A stretch of DNA of 64,000 bases from JAGWBJ01 sp964291465 (GCA_964291465.2 OZ219933.1:53547-117546); one strand, 5' to 3'. Shown: positions 32,971-42,680, counted from the first letter of the stretch. Notes: generated by a model not told the origin, from the letters alone. Program-made: numbers and translations.

Positions 32971-35900
32971 ATGCTACGAGTAGGCGTCGACATCGGCGGC
33001 ACCTTCACCGACCTCATGACCTTTGACGAGTCATCCGGAAACGTCTCCCGCACCAAGGTCCCCACTACACCCGCCGCCCCCGACGAGGGCCTGCTCAACG
33101 CCTGCCGCGACGCCGGCGTCGACATGGCCCAGGTCTCCCACTTCGTCCACGGCACCACCCTGGTCACGAACCTGGTCATCGAGCGCGCCGGCTCCAAGGT
33201 CGGCCTCATCACCACCAAGGGCTTCCGCGACGTCCTCCTCCTACAGACGGGCCAGCGGTCCACCAACTTCAACCTCCAGTGGGAGAGGAACAAGCCCCTG
33301 GTCCCCCGCCACCTCATCGTCGGCGTCGACGAGCGCGTAGACAAGAACGGCAACGTCGTCACTCCCCTGGACGAGGGCGAGGTGGCCCGGGCCGTCAAAT
33401 ACCTCATGGACAAGGGCGTCGAAGCCGTCGCCGTCTGCCTCTTCAACGCCTACATCAACGGCGATCACGAAAGGCGCATCGGCGAGATCATCCAACAACA
33501 GGCCCCCCAGGCCTACGTCTCCCTCTCCTCCCAGGTGGACCCCCGCATACGCGAGTACCCCCGCGCCAGCACCACCGTCCTCAACGCCTACTCCATGCCC
33601 AAGGTCTACGGCTACGTCGACCGTCTGGAGAGCGCCCTCTCCCTGGAGGGCGCCGGCGCCTCCCCGGGCGGCGGCGTCAGGTACATGCACTCCGGGGGCG
33701 GCGTCATCCCCTCCTCCGTCGCAAGACAGCGCCCCATCTCCCTGGTCGAGTCCGGCCCCGCCGCCGGCGTCCTCGCCTGCCGCTACCTGGGCCAACGCCT
33801 GGGCATACAGGACATCATCACCGCCGACATGGGCGGCACCAGCTTCGACGTCTGCATGATCCGCGGCGGGACCCCAGAGATCAAGGACACCACCGACGTC
33901 GAGTTCGCCATCCCCGTCAGGAGCGACAGCATCGACGTGGTATCCATCGGCGCAGGCGGCGGCAGCATAGCCTGGGTCGACGAGGGCGGCACCCTCCGCG
34001 TCGGTCCCAGGAGCGCCGGCGCCGACCCCGGACCCGCCTGCTACGGCGCCGGCGGCACCGAACCCACCGTCACCGACGCCAACCTCGTCCTCGGCCTCCT
34101 GGACGCCGAAAACTTCCTGGGCGGCCGCTCCAGGCTCGACCCCTCCCAGGCCGAGAACGCCATCGCGCCCATAGCAAAGCACTTCGACATGCCCACCCAA
34201 CAAGCCGCCCGGGGCATCTACGACATCGTCAACGTCAACATGGCCCAGGCCGTCCGCCAGACCACCGTCCAGAAGGGCATCGACCCCCGGGAGTTCACGC
34301 TAATCCCCTTCGGCGGCGCCGGCGCCCAGCACGCCATAGACGTGGCCCGCGAGCTGGATATCGCGTCGGTCCTCTTCCCCGTCAACGCCAGCACCCTCTC
34401 CGCCCTGGGCATGCTCACCGCCGACCTCACCTACACCGAGTCCCGCACCCTCTCCCAGGCCCTCGACGACCTGACCCCCGAGTCCCTCCAACGGGAGTTC
34501 CAGGCCCTCGAAGGCCGGGCCATGTCATCACTGCAAGGCGAGGAGGCCGGCCTCACCGGCACCCAGGTCTCCTGGATGACCGACTCCCGCTACGTCGGCC
34601 AGTCCTGGGAGATCCGAGTGCCCATCGACCCCAACGACCTCACCCGCGACGGCGTCTACCGGGCCTTCGAAACGGTCTACCGCCAACGCTACGGCATGGT
34701 CCTGGGAGACCCCATAGAGCTGGTCAACATCCACGCCACCGCCACCGGCACCATCCAACCCCTGGAGCTCCCGAAGGACTCCGGCGACCCCACCGACACG
34801 GCCCCCACCCCCAATAGCCACAGACAGACCGCTTTCTACGACGACCCCGTCCCCGTCTACGACCGGGAGACCCTGGGGCACGGCATGACCATCCCAAGCC
34901 CCTGCATCGTCCAGGAGGTGGACAACACCATCTTCCTCCCCCACGGCTGCACCTCCCAGGTGGACGAGTACGGCAACATCCGCACCACCATCACCGAGAC
35001 CACCGCCCGCAAGGTCGAGGAGCTGGACCCCTTCACCGCCGAGATCATCCGCTCCTACCTCATCTCCACCGTTGAAGAGATGATGAAGAGCACCACCTCC
35101 GCCGCCTACTCCAGCACCTTCGCCGAACGGCTGGACTTCACCTGCGGCGTCTTCGACTCCCAGGGCCGCATGGTCGCCCAGTCCCAGGGCATCCCCACCC
35201 ACGCCGGCACCATGATGGACTCCATGATGGCCTGCATAAACGCCTTCGACGGCACCTTCCAGGAGGGCGACGCCGTCATCCTCAACGACGTCTACCAGGG
35301 CGGCTCCCACCAGCCCGACGTCATGATAATGCGCCCCATCTTCTACGAGGGACGGCTCATCGCCTTCTCCGCCAACCGGGGCCACTGGACCGACATCGGG
35401 GGCATGTCGGCCGGGGGCTTCTCCGGCACCGCCCGCCACGTGGTGCAGGAGGCCCTCAACATTCCACCCGCCAAGATCTTCGAGGCCGGCACCGTCAGCG
35501 TCCCCATCCGAGACTTCATTCTCAAGAACGTCCGGATTCCCCACCAGATATGGGGCGACATCCAGTCCCAGATGGCCGCCAACCTCACCGCCGAGCGCAG
35601 GCTCAAGGCCCTCATCGAGAAGTACGGCCTGGAGCTGGTCCTCCAGGGCATGGACGCCGCCCTGGACTACGGCAGACGCCGCTTCCGCCAGAAGCTCCTT
35701 GAGATGCCCGACGGCAAGGGCAAGGCCGTGGACTTCATCGACACCGACGGCTACACCGACCACCTGTGGCGCGTCGAGGTGGAGGTGGAGAAGAAAGGCG
35801 ACCGCATCAAGATAGACTGCACCGGCTCCGACCCCCAGACCTACGCCGTGGTCAACTCCAGCCTGGTGTCCTCCAAGGCCAACATCTACGTGGCCATCAT

Positions 35901-36768
35901 GTCCGTGGTAGACCCGGGCAGCTTCATCAACTCGGGCGTCACCGAGATGATCGACCTGGTGCTGCCCGAGGGGTCCATCGTCAATCCCAACTACCCCGCC
36001 CCCGTCTCCGCCGGCTGGTACGCCATGCTGGTGCTCTGCGACGCCACCATCGCCGCCTTCGGCGAGTGGCTCCCTGACCGGGTCACCGCCTCCAGCCACG
36101 GCGACCGGGACAACACCACCTGGTGGGGCTTCAACCCGGAGACGGGCAAGGAGTGGGTGTGGTACTGGAGCCAGCACGGGGGCGCCGGGGCCCGGGCCAC
36201 CAAGGACGGCGAGGCCGTCGCGCCCAACCCCCGCAACAACTCCAGGATACCCTCCCTGGAGCTGTGGGAGCGCGAGTACCCGGTGCTGTTCCACGGCTAC
36301 GAGGCGGCCCAGGACTCGGGAGGGCCCGGCAGGCAGCGGGGCGGCTTGGCGGGGTACCAGGAGTTCCTGCTGATGGAGGACGCCCTGTTCAGCGCGGCGT
36401 CCACCCGCCACATACTCAAGCCCAAGGGCATCTTCGGCGGCGGCGGCGGCGCTGTCCACGCCTTCCTGCGCGTGGACGACGGCAATCCCCGGACCATCCA
36501 GGAGCTGTTCGACCTGCCCTCCCCCTCCAAGTTCTCCAACCTGTCCATGAAGAAGGGCGGGGTGTTCGCCTGTGCGTCCGGCGGCGGGGGCGGCTACGGA
36601 GACCCGCTGGAGCGGGAGTTGGAGGAGGTGGAGCTGGACGTGCTGGAGGGGTACGTCTCCCTGGAGGGCGCCCGCCGGGACTACGGCGTGCACATAGACC
36701 CGGACACGGGCAAGGCCGACCGGGCCCGGACCGAGGAGTTGCGGAGGGAGATGCGGGCAGCCCGGTGA
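32971..36768 (+). CDS. Hydantoinase/oxoprolinase HyuA-HyuB fusion
   Basis: 1265 residues joining both subunits of the ATP-dependent hydantoinase/5-oxoprolinase family. Residues ~1-690 are HyuA-like, with the ATPase motif VGVDIGGTFTDLM and a second ADMGGTSFDVCM. Residues ~692-1250 are HyuB-like: DPFTAEIIRSYLISTVEEMM, FTCGVFDSQGRMVAQ, and a Gly-rich end ACASGGGGGYGDPLERE. Fused forms are known in 5-oxoprolinases; here the substrate could be 5-oxoproline, a hydantoin or another cyclic amide. GCAGGAGGAAC precedes the ATG. Codon use is strongly C-ending in roughly the first 2.9 kb and returns to the G/C mixture in the last ~900 bases. Confidence 0.9.
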   Translation: MLRVGVDIGGTFTDLMTFDESSGNVSRTKVPTTPAAPDEGLLNACRDAGVDMAQVSHFVHGTTLVTNLVIERAGSKVGLITTKGFRDVLLLQTGQRSTNFNLQWERNKPLVPRHLIVGVDERVDKNGNVVTPLDEGEVARAVKYLMDKGVEAVAVCLFNAYINGDHERRIGEIIQQQAPQAYVSLSSQVDPRIREYPRASTTVLNAYSMPKVYGYVDRLESALSLEGAGASPGGGVRYMHSGGGVIPSSVARQRPISLVESGPAAGVLACRYLGQRLGIQDIITADMGGTSFDVCMIRGGTPEIKDTTDVEFAIPVRSDSIDVVSIGAGGGSIAWVDEGGTLRVGPRSAGADPGPACYGAGGTEPTVTDANLVLGLLDAENFLGGRSRLDPSQAENAIAPIAKHFDMPTQQAARGIYDIVNVNMAQAVRQTTVQKGIDPREFTLIPFGGAGAQHAIDVARELDIASVLFPVNASTLSALGMLTADLTYTESRTLSQALDDLTPESLQREFQALEGRAMSSLQGEEAGLTGTQVSWMTDSRYVGQSWEIRVPIDPNDLTRDGVYRAFETVYRQRYGMVLGDPIELVNIHATATGTIQPLELPKDSGDPTDTAPTPNSHRQTAFYDDPVPVYDRETLGHGMTIPSPCIVQEVDNTIFLPHGCTSQVDEYGNIRTTITETTARKVEELDPFTAEIIRSYLISTVEEMMKSTTSAAYSSTFAERLDFTCGVFDSQGRMVAQSQGIPTHAGTMMDSMMACINAFDGTFQEGDAVILNDVYQGGSHQPDVMIMRPIFYEGRLIAFSANRGHWTDIGGMSAGGFSGTARHVVQEALNIPPAKIFEAGTVSVPIRDFILKNVRIPHQIWGDIQSQMAANLTAERRLKALIEKYGLELVLQGMDAALDYGRRRFRQKLLEMPDGKGKAVDFIDTDGYTDHLWRVEVEVEKKGDRIKIDCTGSDPQTYAVVNSSLVSSKANIYVAIMSVVDPGSFINSGVTEMIDLVLPEGSIVNPNYPAPVSAGWYAMLVLCDATIAAFGEWLPDRVTASSHGDRDNTTWWGFNPETGKEWVWYWSQHGGAGARATKDGEAVAPNPRNNSRIPSLELWEREYPVLFHGYEAAQDSGGPGRQRGGLAGYQEFLLMEDALFSAASTRHILKPKGIFGGGGGAVHAFLRVDDGNPRTIQELFDLPSPSKFSNLSMKKGGVFACASGGGGGYGDPLERELEEVELDVLEGYVSLEGARRDYGVHIDPDTGKADRARTEELRREMRAAR

Positions 36769-36797
36769 CCCAGCGCTAAACGTGGATCCAGCGGCCC

Positions 36798-37124
36798 CTA
36801 GCCGTACAGGCCCTCGTCGGAGAAGAAGGGGGCCTGCCACCTATCGTCGGGGCGGCCGAGGATGCGGCTGGTGTTCAGCTCGCAGGCGCGGTTCCACAGG
36901 ACTACGATGGCGTTGTTCAGCTGCTGCTGGGGCACCTTGACCTTGCGTCCCAGCATGTGCTCCAGCCAGCTCGTGTAGCCCGCGGCGAAATACGCCTCGT
37001 GGAACTCGGTGGGCTCGCCCACCAGGGACGCGTCCTCCAGCACCTCCGGGGGCGCTTCGGAGCACAGTATGTCCGGGCGCTCCCGGGCCAGGTCGATGTA
37101 GCGCTGTTTCGCTTCGGGGGTCAA
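36798..37124 (-). CDS. Hypothetical protein, 108 residues
   Basis: Not recognised. Starts TTG 37124 (MTPEAKQRYIDLARERPDIL), all helical by eye, with WLEHMLGRKVKVPQQQL and a central LNNAIVVLWNRACELNTS. No Cys cluster, signal or catalytic pattern. It lies downstream of the NHL-repeat gene on the same strand, separated by a repeat element, and converges on the hydantoinase gene. Codon bias supports coding. Confidence 0.5.
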   Translation of the reverse strand: MTPEAKQRYIDLARERPDILCSEAPPEVLEDASLVGEPTEFHEAYFAAGYTSWLEHMLGRKVKVPQQQLNNAIVVLWNRACELNTSRILGRPDDRWQAPFFSDEGLYG

Positions 37125-37162
37125 TCTGCGCCGGCTCCACTGCCTATGCCCGGACCCTTCAC

Positions 37163-37260
37163 TGTCATTCCGAGCGAAGCGAAGCGGAGAGAGGAATCTT
37201 CAACGTCCACTCCCGAAGAGAGGTGCGTTAGATGCCTCGCCTGAGGCTCGGAATGACATT
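37163..37260. repeat. MITE-like interspersed repeat, copy 2 (short form)
   Basis: About 98 bp bounded by TGTCATTCCGAGC and GCTCGGAATGACA, a perfect 13-bp inverted pair. The middle differs from copies 1 and 3, so only the ends are shared. The region lies between the 108-residue gene and the NHL gene. Confidence 0.75.
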
Positions 37261-37304
37261 TCGGGCGGGGGTAGTCGCGAACCTGGTCGAAGGCACGTGT
37301 GGGC

Positions 37305-38354
37305 CTACAGGTTGAACTGGGGGTCCAGGTAGCCCTTGACCTTGTCATATATCTGGATGCGGCTTCTCTGGGTGTCCATGATGAGCAGCCGCCATCTGAC
37401 GGGGTCGAACACCAGCCCCGTGGGCATGGCCAGCCGCCACTCGGGCTCCGTCGTGTACACACGGCGCCGGGCCTTCATCACGTCGGCGTTGGCGTCGATG
37501 CTCATCTGGGCCCACTTGGAGGGCTGCTGGGCGTCCCCGATGAAGGTCGTCAGGAACCTGCCGTCGGGATCGAAGACCTGGACCCGGCTGTTGGCCCAGT
37601 CGCACACGTAGACGTCCCCGTCGGGGTCCACCACCACCGCCGTCGGCCGGGTCAGCTCCCCGCGACCCGTCCCGTGGCTTCCGAAGGTGGCCGCGTATTC
37701 GCCCTCGGGGGTGAACTTCTGGACCCGGTGGTTCTTGTGGTCGGCGACGTACACGTACCCCTCGCCGTCCACCGTGATGCCCCAGGGGTTGTCGAGCCGG
37801 CCGTCCCCGTCGCCGTGCTCCCCCCAGCCGCCCAGGTAGCGGCCCTGGGCGGTGAACCGCTGGACCCGGTGGCCCAGGCTGTCGACGATGAGGAGGTTGT
37901 CGTCGTTGTCCAGGGCCACTCCCGCCGGTCCGTTGAGTCGGCCCGGGGCGTCGCCCTGGGCCCCCCAGACGGAGACGAAGCCGCCGTCCTTGTCGAACAC
38001 CGACACCCGGTGGAGCCTCTCGTCGGTAACGAAGAGGTTGCCGTGGGAGTCGGAGGCGATGCCCGTCGGCCAGATGAACTCGCCGTCGCCGTCGCCGTAC
38101 TTCCCCACGTCAGCCACCAGCTCCTCGTCGCCGGATGCGTCGCCTATGGTGATGATGCTTATCCTCGAGCCCGTGGCCGTGCGGTTCCAGGGGACGTTGG
38201 ATATGTTCTCTCCGCCTCTGTTCAGGACGTAGACCAGGTCTCCCTCGCCCAGGGCCGCGTCAACGGGGTAGTAGAACCCCAGTCCGGACTGGGCGTTTCG
38301 CCCCACCGAGTGGCTGGCGTCGTAAACGCGCCCGGCTACCGTTCTGGTAAGCAT
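37305..38354 (-). CDS. NHL-repeat beta-propeller protein
   Basis: 349 residues made of NHL repeats, e.g. WPTGIASDSHGNLFVTDERL, GPAGVALDNDDNLLIVDSLG, NPWGITVDGEGYVYVADHKN and RPTAVVVDPDGDVYVCDWAN, spaced by ~50 residues: a six-bladed propeller is likely. No signal peptide. AAAGGGGAC precedes ATG 38354. Such propellers bind proteins, RNA or ligands or act as lyases; no catalytic residues can be assigned. The DUF1501/DUF1800 pair lies upstream on the same strand. Confidence 0.88.
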   Translation of the reverse strand: MLTRTVAGRVYDASHSVGRNAQSGLGFYYPVDAALGEGDLVYVLNRGGENISNVPWNRTATGSRISIITIGDASGDEELVADVGKYGDGDGEFIWPTGIASDSHGNLFVTDERLHRVSVFDKDGGFVSVWGAQGDAPGRLNGPAGVALDNDDNLLIVDSLGHRVQRFTAQGRYLGGWGEHGDGDGRLDNPWGITVDGEGYVYVADHKNHRVQKFTPEGEYAATFGSHGTGRGELTRPTAVVVDPDGDVYVCDWANSRVQVFDPDGRFLTTFIGDAQQPSKWAQMSIDANADVMKARRRVYTTEPEWRLAMPTGLVFDPVRWRLLIMDTQRSRIQIYDKVKGYLDPQFNL

Positions 38355-38472
38355 GTCGTCCCCTTTGGGCGAAGTTTTGGAGGCGGGCGTCAGGCCCGCC
38401 TTTGCCGGTCCGCCTGGTGTCCTGTCTCCGAAGTTGGTTGTACCCCTTCAGGCCCCTCCCCGGGTTATTGAG

Positions 38473-38566
38473 CCCACCCTCCCCGCTCCGCGCGGGCAAG
38501 GGGCCCCTTATCAGCGCATTAGCGCGCCCCGCCATCCCCAGCCGCGCTCCGTGCGGTCAAGAGGCC
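38473..38566. repeat. Pair of REP-like GC hairpin repeats
   Basis: Two degenerate copies about 60 bp apart: CCGCTCCGCGCGGGCAAGGG (around 38483) and CCGCGCTCCGTGCGGTCAAG (around 38541). The reverse complement matches the pair at 56831-56932. Also nearby is a perfect AGGCGGGC/GCCCGCCT hairpin at about 38382-38402. The 38355-38646 gap has no gene. Confidence 0.6.
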
Positions 38567-38646
38567 TCTACCCACCGAGCCATGGGCCTGCCACATGCCG
38601 GGCAGGAGACGGACGGACTCATTCGACGAAGATGTGAGACGGCGCG

Positions 38647-39777
38647 CTAGGCCAGGAAGCCGGGCTTCTCGAAGGAGCCGCCCACGATGGAGGGGGCGTC
38701 CAGGCCCAGCCAGTCATCCAGCACCTCGGTGTACACCGACCGGAAGTCGGTGTGGGGCACCAGGTCGCCCTGCTGGAGGTCGACGGGCTTCATGGACGGG
38801 TAGTCGCCGTGCTGGCCGCCCTTCACCCTGTCTCCGATGACCAGCACGGGGCCGGCGGCGCCGTGGTCGGTGCCCGAGCCGTTGTCGTGGGTCCTGCGGC
38901 CGAACTCGGAGAAGATGAGCATGATGACGTTGTCGGCGGCGTCGTGCTCCCGCAGGTCCTGGAAGAAGTCGCCGATGGCTTCGGAGGCATCCCTGATCAG
39001 CCCGGCGTGCATCCCCATCTGGGAGGCGTGGCTGTCGTAGCTGCCCTGGTCGCAGTAGAAGACCCTGGTGCCCAGCCCGGCCAGGTGGACTTGGGCGATG
39101 CCCTTCAGCTTGCCGGCGATGGTGGTGTCGGCGTACTCGACGGTGGAGGAGTAGCTCTCGGGGGCCACCTTGAGGATGTCCGCTCCCGCCAGGGAGTCTA
39201 GGCCCGTCTGTCCCAGGTAGTCCATGACGGGCCCGGTACCTATGGCCGGAGAGTAGAGGCGTGCGAACCGGTCCAGTATCTTGCTCCGCTGGTCCTCCTG
39301 GGAGATGGCGGGGAGGAAGCCGTAGGTCTCCAGGTCGTCGACACAGGCCACGGGCACGCCGGGAAGGGCCAGGGCCCGGAAGAGGCTGGGGCCGAAGCTG
39401 ACCGTGGTGACCACGTTCTCCTTGTTGGGGTCCAGGTCCCGGGTGGCCCTGCCCAGCCAGCCCTCGGTGCCCAGCTTGTCGGGCTCGCACGTGTGCCAGA
39501 TGTCCATGGAGCGGAAGTGGGACCTGGGGGAGTTGGGGTAGCCGACGCCGTGGACGATGGCCACGTCGCCGTCGTTGTACATGTCGCGGACGGCGCCCAT
39601 GTTGGGGTGCAGGCCCACCCCGCCGTCGATGGGAAGCACCTCGTCCTCGGGGATCTTCACCACGGGGCGGTTGTCCCAGTACAGGGGGTCGTTGTAGGGG
39701 ACCACCGTGTTCAGGTAGTCGTTGCCCCCCGAGAGCTGCAGTACGACCAGCACCGGGTCTTTCCTAGTCGTAGCCAT
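38647..39777 (-). CDS. DUF1501 protein
   Basis: 376 residues. VVLQLSGGNDYLNTVVPYND, IVHGVGYPNSPRSHFRSMDI and MLIFSEFGRRTHDNGSGTDH are hallmarks of DUF1501, related to the alkaline phosphatase/sulfatase fold. Most family members carry a Tat signal; this one starts directly with MATTRKDPVLVV, so it may be cytoplasmic. TAAGGAGGCAACT precedes ATG 39777. It follows the DUF1800 gene by 57 bases, the usual pairing. Function of the pair is unknown. Confidence 0.9.
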   Translation of the reverse strand: MATTRKDPVLVVLQLSGGNDYLNTVVPYNDPLYWDNRPVVKIPEDEVLPIDGGVGLHPNMGAVRDMYNDGDVAIVHGVGYPNSPRSHFRSMDIWHTCEPDKLGTEGWLGRATRDLDPNKENVVTTVSFGPSLFRALALPGVPVACVDDLETYGFLPAISQEDQRSKILDRFARLYSPAIGTGPVMDYLGQTGLDSLAGADILKVAPESYSSTVEYADTTIAGKLKGIAQVHLAGLGTRVFYCDQGSYDSHASQMGMHAGLIRDASEAIGDFFQDLREHDAADNVIMLIFSEFGRRTHDNGSGTDHGAAGPVLVIGDRVKGGQHGDYPSMKPVDLQQGDLVPHTDFRSVYTEVLDDWLGLDAPSIVGGSFEKPGFLA

Positions 39778-39834
39778 AGTTGCCTCCTTAGCCCTTGTAT
39801 GCCCTTGCCCTATAACGGGGAGATGCCGTGCGCC

Positions 39835-41238
39835 CTATGCGTAGTGGTAGTCTCGCAGGGAGACGATGAGCTGGAGCATCTCGGTAACCCGCCGGGTGGA
39901 GGAGCCGGACTCCTCCTCGGTGCTCCAGCCAAGGGGACCGCCGGTCTCGGCGTGGTCCACCAGCTCCTGCCGGGTGTCGTCGCTCACCTCCAGGGGCCCC
40001 ATCAGGTCCAGGCAGGTGTCGACGAATCCGGCGGGCGAGGCGTTCCCCGGGTCCTGCAGCCTCCGGATGATGGCCTGCACGCCGGGGCGCTGGGCGTCTC
40101 CCAGCAGGTCGGCGGCGAAGTTCACGCGGCGCATGAGGGAGCCGCTGTTAATCCACTCGGTGCCCGTGTGCCAGCCCTCGACGCTGGGCGGGTTCAGCAG
40201 GTCCTGGCCCATGTAGCCGGGCTGCCGGGACAGGTCGCCGATGCCGGGGGCGGGGAACTCGGCGCCGCCCGCCAGCCTGAGGGTGCCCACCACCACCTCG
40301 GCGGGGCTCTTCAGCCGGGCGAACCGGGCCTCCTTGAAGAAGTCCGACGTGAAGAGGACCCTGAGGACCGACCGTATGTCGTAGCCCGAGTCGGTGAAGG
40401 CCTGGGCCAGGGTCTCCACGGCCTCGGGGTCCCGGGGCGGGGTCACCGACCAGGCAGGCACCTGGGCCTCGTCGGCCACGAAGAAGTTGTACAGGTGCCG
40501 GGCTATGAAGCGGGCCGTGGCCGGCTGCCGGCAGATGATGTCGATGATGTCCTCGCCGTTGAACCTGCCCGTGTGGCCCAGGAAGGTCTTCTCGGTGTCG
40601 TCGTGGTCCTCCTCCCGGTACTCGAAGCGCCAGTCGAAGCGGCCTATGGGGAACCTGGGGAGCTTGGGCTCGATGGTCCACCCCGTGAAGGCCCGGGAGC
40701 ACTCCCTGACGTCGTCCTCGGTGTAGTTGCCCACGCCCATGCTGAACAGCTCCAGCAGCTCCCTGCCCCAGTTCTCGTTGACGGCGTCGGCGTGGTTCTC
40801 GTTGTTGTCCAGCCAGAAGATCATGGCCGGGCTCTTGCCCAGCTCCACCAGCAGCTCCCGGTAGTTGCCCATGCCCTTCTCGCGGAGCATGGCCACCATG
40901 TCGGTTATCTCGTCATAGTGGTCCACCTTGGAGACGCCGGTGGCGAACACCTGGTGCCAGAAGAGGGCCATCTTCTCTTCCAGGGGCCGCTGGGTGTTGA
41001 CCATGAAGTAGAGCCATTCGGCGGCGCCCATGCCCTGTATGGTCCCCGGCTTCCAGGTCCAGGGGTGGTACCGGAGGAGCTCGTACCGGTCGACGGCGGG
41101 CTGGCCGGAGGGGTCCAGGAGCTCTTCCACGGTGGCGTCGTAGCCCCGGGCAACCCGGGCCTCCAGCTCCTCCCGGGTGGCCCCGAAGCCCGCCCGGCGC
41201 ATGAGATGGGCCATCAACGCGATGTCTCTGTCAGCCAT
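39835..41238 (-). CDS. DUF1800 protein
   Basis: 467 residues. HLMRRAGFGATREELEA, MALFWHQVFATGVSKVD, the core NENWGRELLELFSMGVGNYT and CSRAFTGWTI are family hallmarks, with FLGHTGRFNGEDIIDIICRQ later. DUF1800 and DUF1501 genes are regularly adjacent in many bacteria and probably act together, often at the cell surface. No signal peptide or membrane helix is seen here. ATG 41238; a 268-base gap upstream holds no gene. Confidence 0.9.
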   Translation of the reverse strand: MADRDIALMAHLMRRAGFGATREELEARVARGYDATVEELLDPSGQPAVDRYELLRYHPWTWKPGTIQGMGAAEWLYFMVNTQRPLEEKMALFWHQVFATGVSKVDHYDEITDMVAMLREKGMGNYRELLVELGKSPAMIFWLDNNENHADAVNENWGRELLELFSMGVGNYTEDDVRECSRAFTGWTIEPKLPRFPIGRFDWRFEYREEDHDDTEKTFLGHTGRFNGEDIIDIICRQPATARFIARHLYNFFVADEAQVPAWSVTPPRDPEAVETLAQAFTDSGYDIRSVLRVLFTSDFFKEARFARLKSPAEVVVGTLRLAGGAEFPAPGIGDLSRQPGYMGQDLLNPPSVEGWHTGTEWINSGSLMRRVNFAADLLGDAQRPGVQAIIRRLQDPGNASPAGFVDTCLDLMGPLEVSDDTRQELVDHAETGGPLGWSTEEESGSSTRRVTEMLQLIVSLRDYHYA

Positions 41239-41506
41239 AGCCTACCGCCTTTCGCAGGGCCGTACCTGTGGATCGACACTTGGGGCCCCCCGGGAACGTG
41301 TCCACGCCCCCGCCGCACAGTGCCCAATTATACCATCGCCCGGGGGCGGTCGCCACACGGCCCCTCACCCCAGGCCGAGGGGGAGGGCGCCTAGGACAAC
41401 CGTGGAGCGGGGTAGAGGCGGGACCAGGGGAGGAAGGCGTTGAGGATGTCTTCGGTTTCTGGGATGGAACCGAATGAGGATGGATTCGGGTACGTGCCAT
41501 CTCCGC

Positions 41507-42487
41507 CTAAGGATCCCGAATACCTGAGAGAATCGCAATAATGTTGACTACCGAGGCTGTGGCCTCTACACAGAGCGATGCATCACGAAATCCTGCGGTT
41601 CGCTTATGCTGCAGTGCTAGAGCAAGATCAAGGGACGCTTTGGCGTGTCTGCGAGAAATGGCATTTGACTCGCCACCCACTTCTGCGGCGAGATATCTGT
41701 CAAGCATGCGCTTGGCATCGGTCTTGCTTACCGCCACGCCATCAAGCGCAGGATGCTGATCCGGATCGAAAACTGTTTGAGCGAGGGAAATAAGCGCTTC
41801 TCTACACAGGAGACCGACCGCCTGGAACTGCTCCTCCGTCGATGCTGACTCTAGGCGACTTCGTACCTCACCCAGCGTTCTGTCGACACGTGGCCATCCA
41901 GTCGGCTCTGGGAACACTACGGTGCCGGCAGAAGACAATCCTTCACGTAGACGCGCCTCGAGGGGCCCTACGAGACCAAGGATATACTCTCGCCGCGATT
42001 GGTACGTGGGGAGGTCTCCGCTACTCCATTTGCCGTACCAATCCCATAGGTCCCTGTAGGGGATTGGGTTCTGGATACTCCATTCACCCAACCCCATCGT
42101 GAGATTCGCGAGAGATTCCTTGTATTCAGCATTCACGTCATCGATTCTAGGGCCGCCGGTGGAGACCGCTATCATAATCTGTCGGAGGTGATCCAATTGA
42201 TGAAGGAGGTCGTCCGCATTATCAGGGGCCTCTTCCAGTGATTCGGGATCTAGCCTGAAGATGACCCCCATGATGGCACTATCCCCCTCTCTATACGGCC
42301 AGATTTCATTGACTGCATCCAAGATCAGCCGACTATCTTGATCGGAGAGTGCTCTGAGCCGATCATAACTTGCGATCGGGGCACAAATCACCGCTTTCGC
42401 CAATGGAATGGGTAGCCCAGTCGATGCGCTGTATCCTTCGTCGAAGACCTCAAAATCCACCCAGGCCCGAGTCAGCAGGCTAGCCAA
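41507..42487 (-). CDS. Uncharacterised accessory protein, possibly HEPN-like C-terminus
   Basis: Not firmly recognised. 326 residues from TTG 42487 (an in-frame TAG lies two codons upstream). The N-terminal ~190 residues are helical with Trp-rich DLWDWYGKWSSGD. The last ~95 residues (VGLLCREALISLAQTVFDPD, MLDRYLAAEVGGESNAISRR, LDLALALQHKRTAGFRDASL) look like a conserved helical domain found in accessory and defence-type proteins, similar in feel to HEPN domains, but without a clear R-x4-6-H motif assignment. Its GC content is visibly lower than its neighbours, and VapBC is next door: probably acquired. Confidence 0.5.
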   Translation of the reverse strand: MASLLTRAWVDFEVFDEGYSASTGLPIPLAKAVICAPIASYDRLRALSDQDSRLILDAVNEIWPYREGDSAIMGVIFRLDPESLEEAPDNADDLLHQLDHLRQIMIAVSTGGPRIDDVNAEYKESLANLTMGLGEWSIQNPIPYRDLWDWYGKWSSGDLPTYQSRREYILGLVGPLEARLREGLSSAGTVVFPEPTGWPRVDRTLGEVRSRLESASTEEQFQAVGLLCREALISLAQTVFDPDQHPALDGVAVSKTDAKRMLDRYLAAEVGGESNAISRRHAKASLDLALALQHKRTAGFRDASLCVEATASVVNIIAILSGIRDP

Positions 42488-42680
42488 GTCCTAGCGATTC
42501 CTATACCGCAGGATGCCCTCAACTGACTTCAGCGATTCCAAAGTACACCCCTACCCTGTCTGAGCCCCCACCCGATCATGGCCCATGACTGAAGTCCTTA
42601 CTAAGACAACTGACGATTCTAAGGCCTTTGGCCCGGGCGGTTGCGACAGCCGCCCGTCGATCTCCTGTCGAGCAGTGCCG

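Noticed and set aside
34528..36840. Long minus-strand frame (770 codons) opposite HyuB
   Set aside because: Low-complexity antisense shadow of a clearly conserved plus-strand gene.
38382..38402. Terminator for the NHL-gene region
   Set aside because: The hairpin lies upstream of the minus-strand NHL gene and has no T-run in a useful direction; more likely part of repeat sequence.
39493..41394. 633-codon plus-strand frame opposite DUF1501/DUF1800
   Set aside because: Antisense shadow; spans two real genes and their gap.
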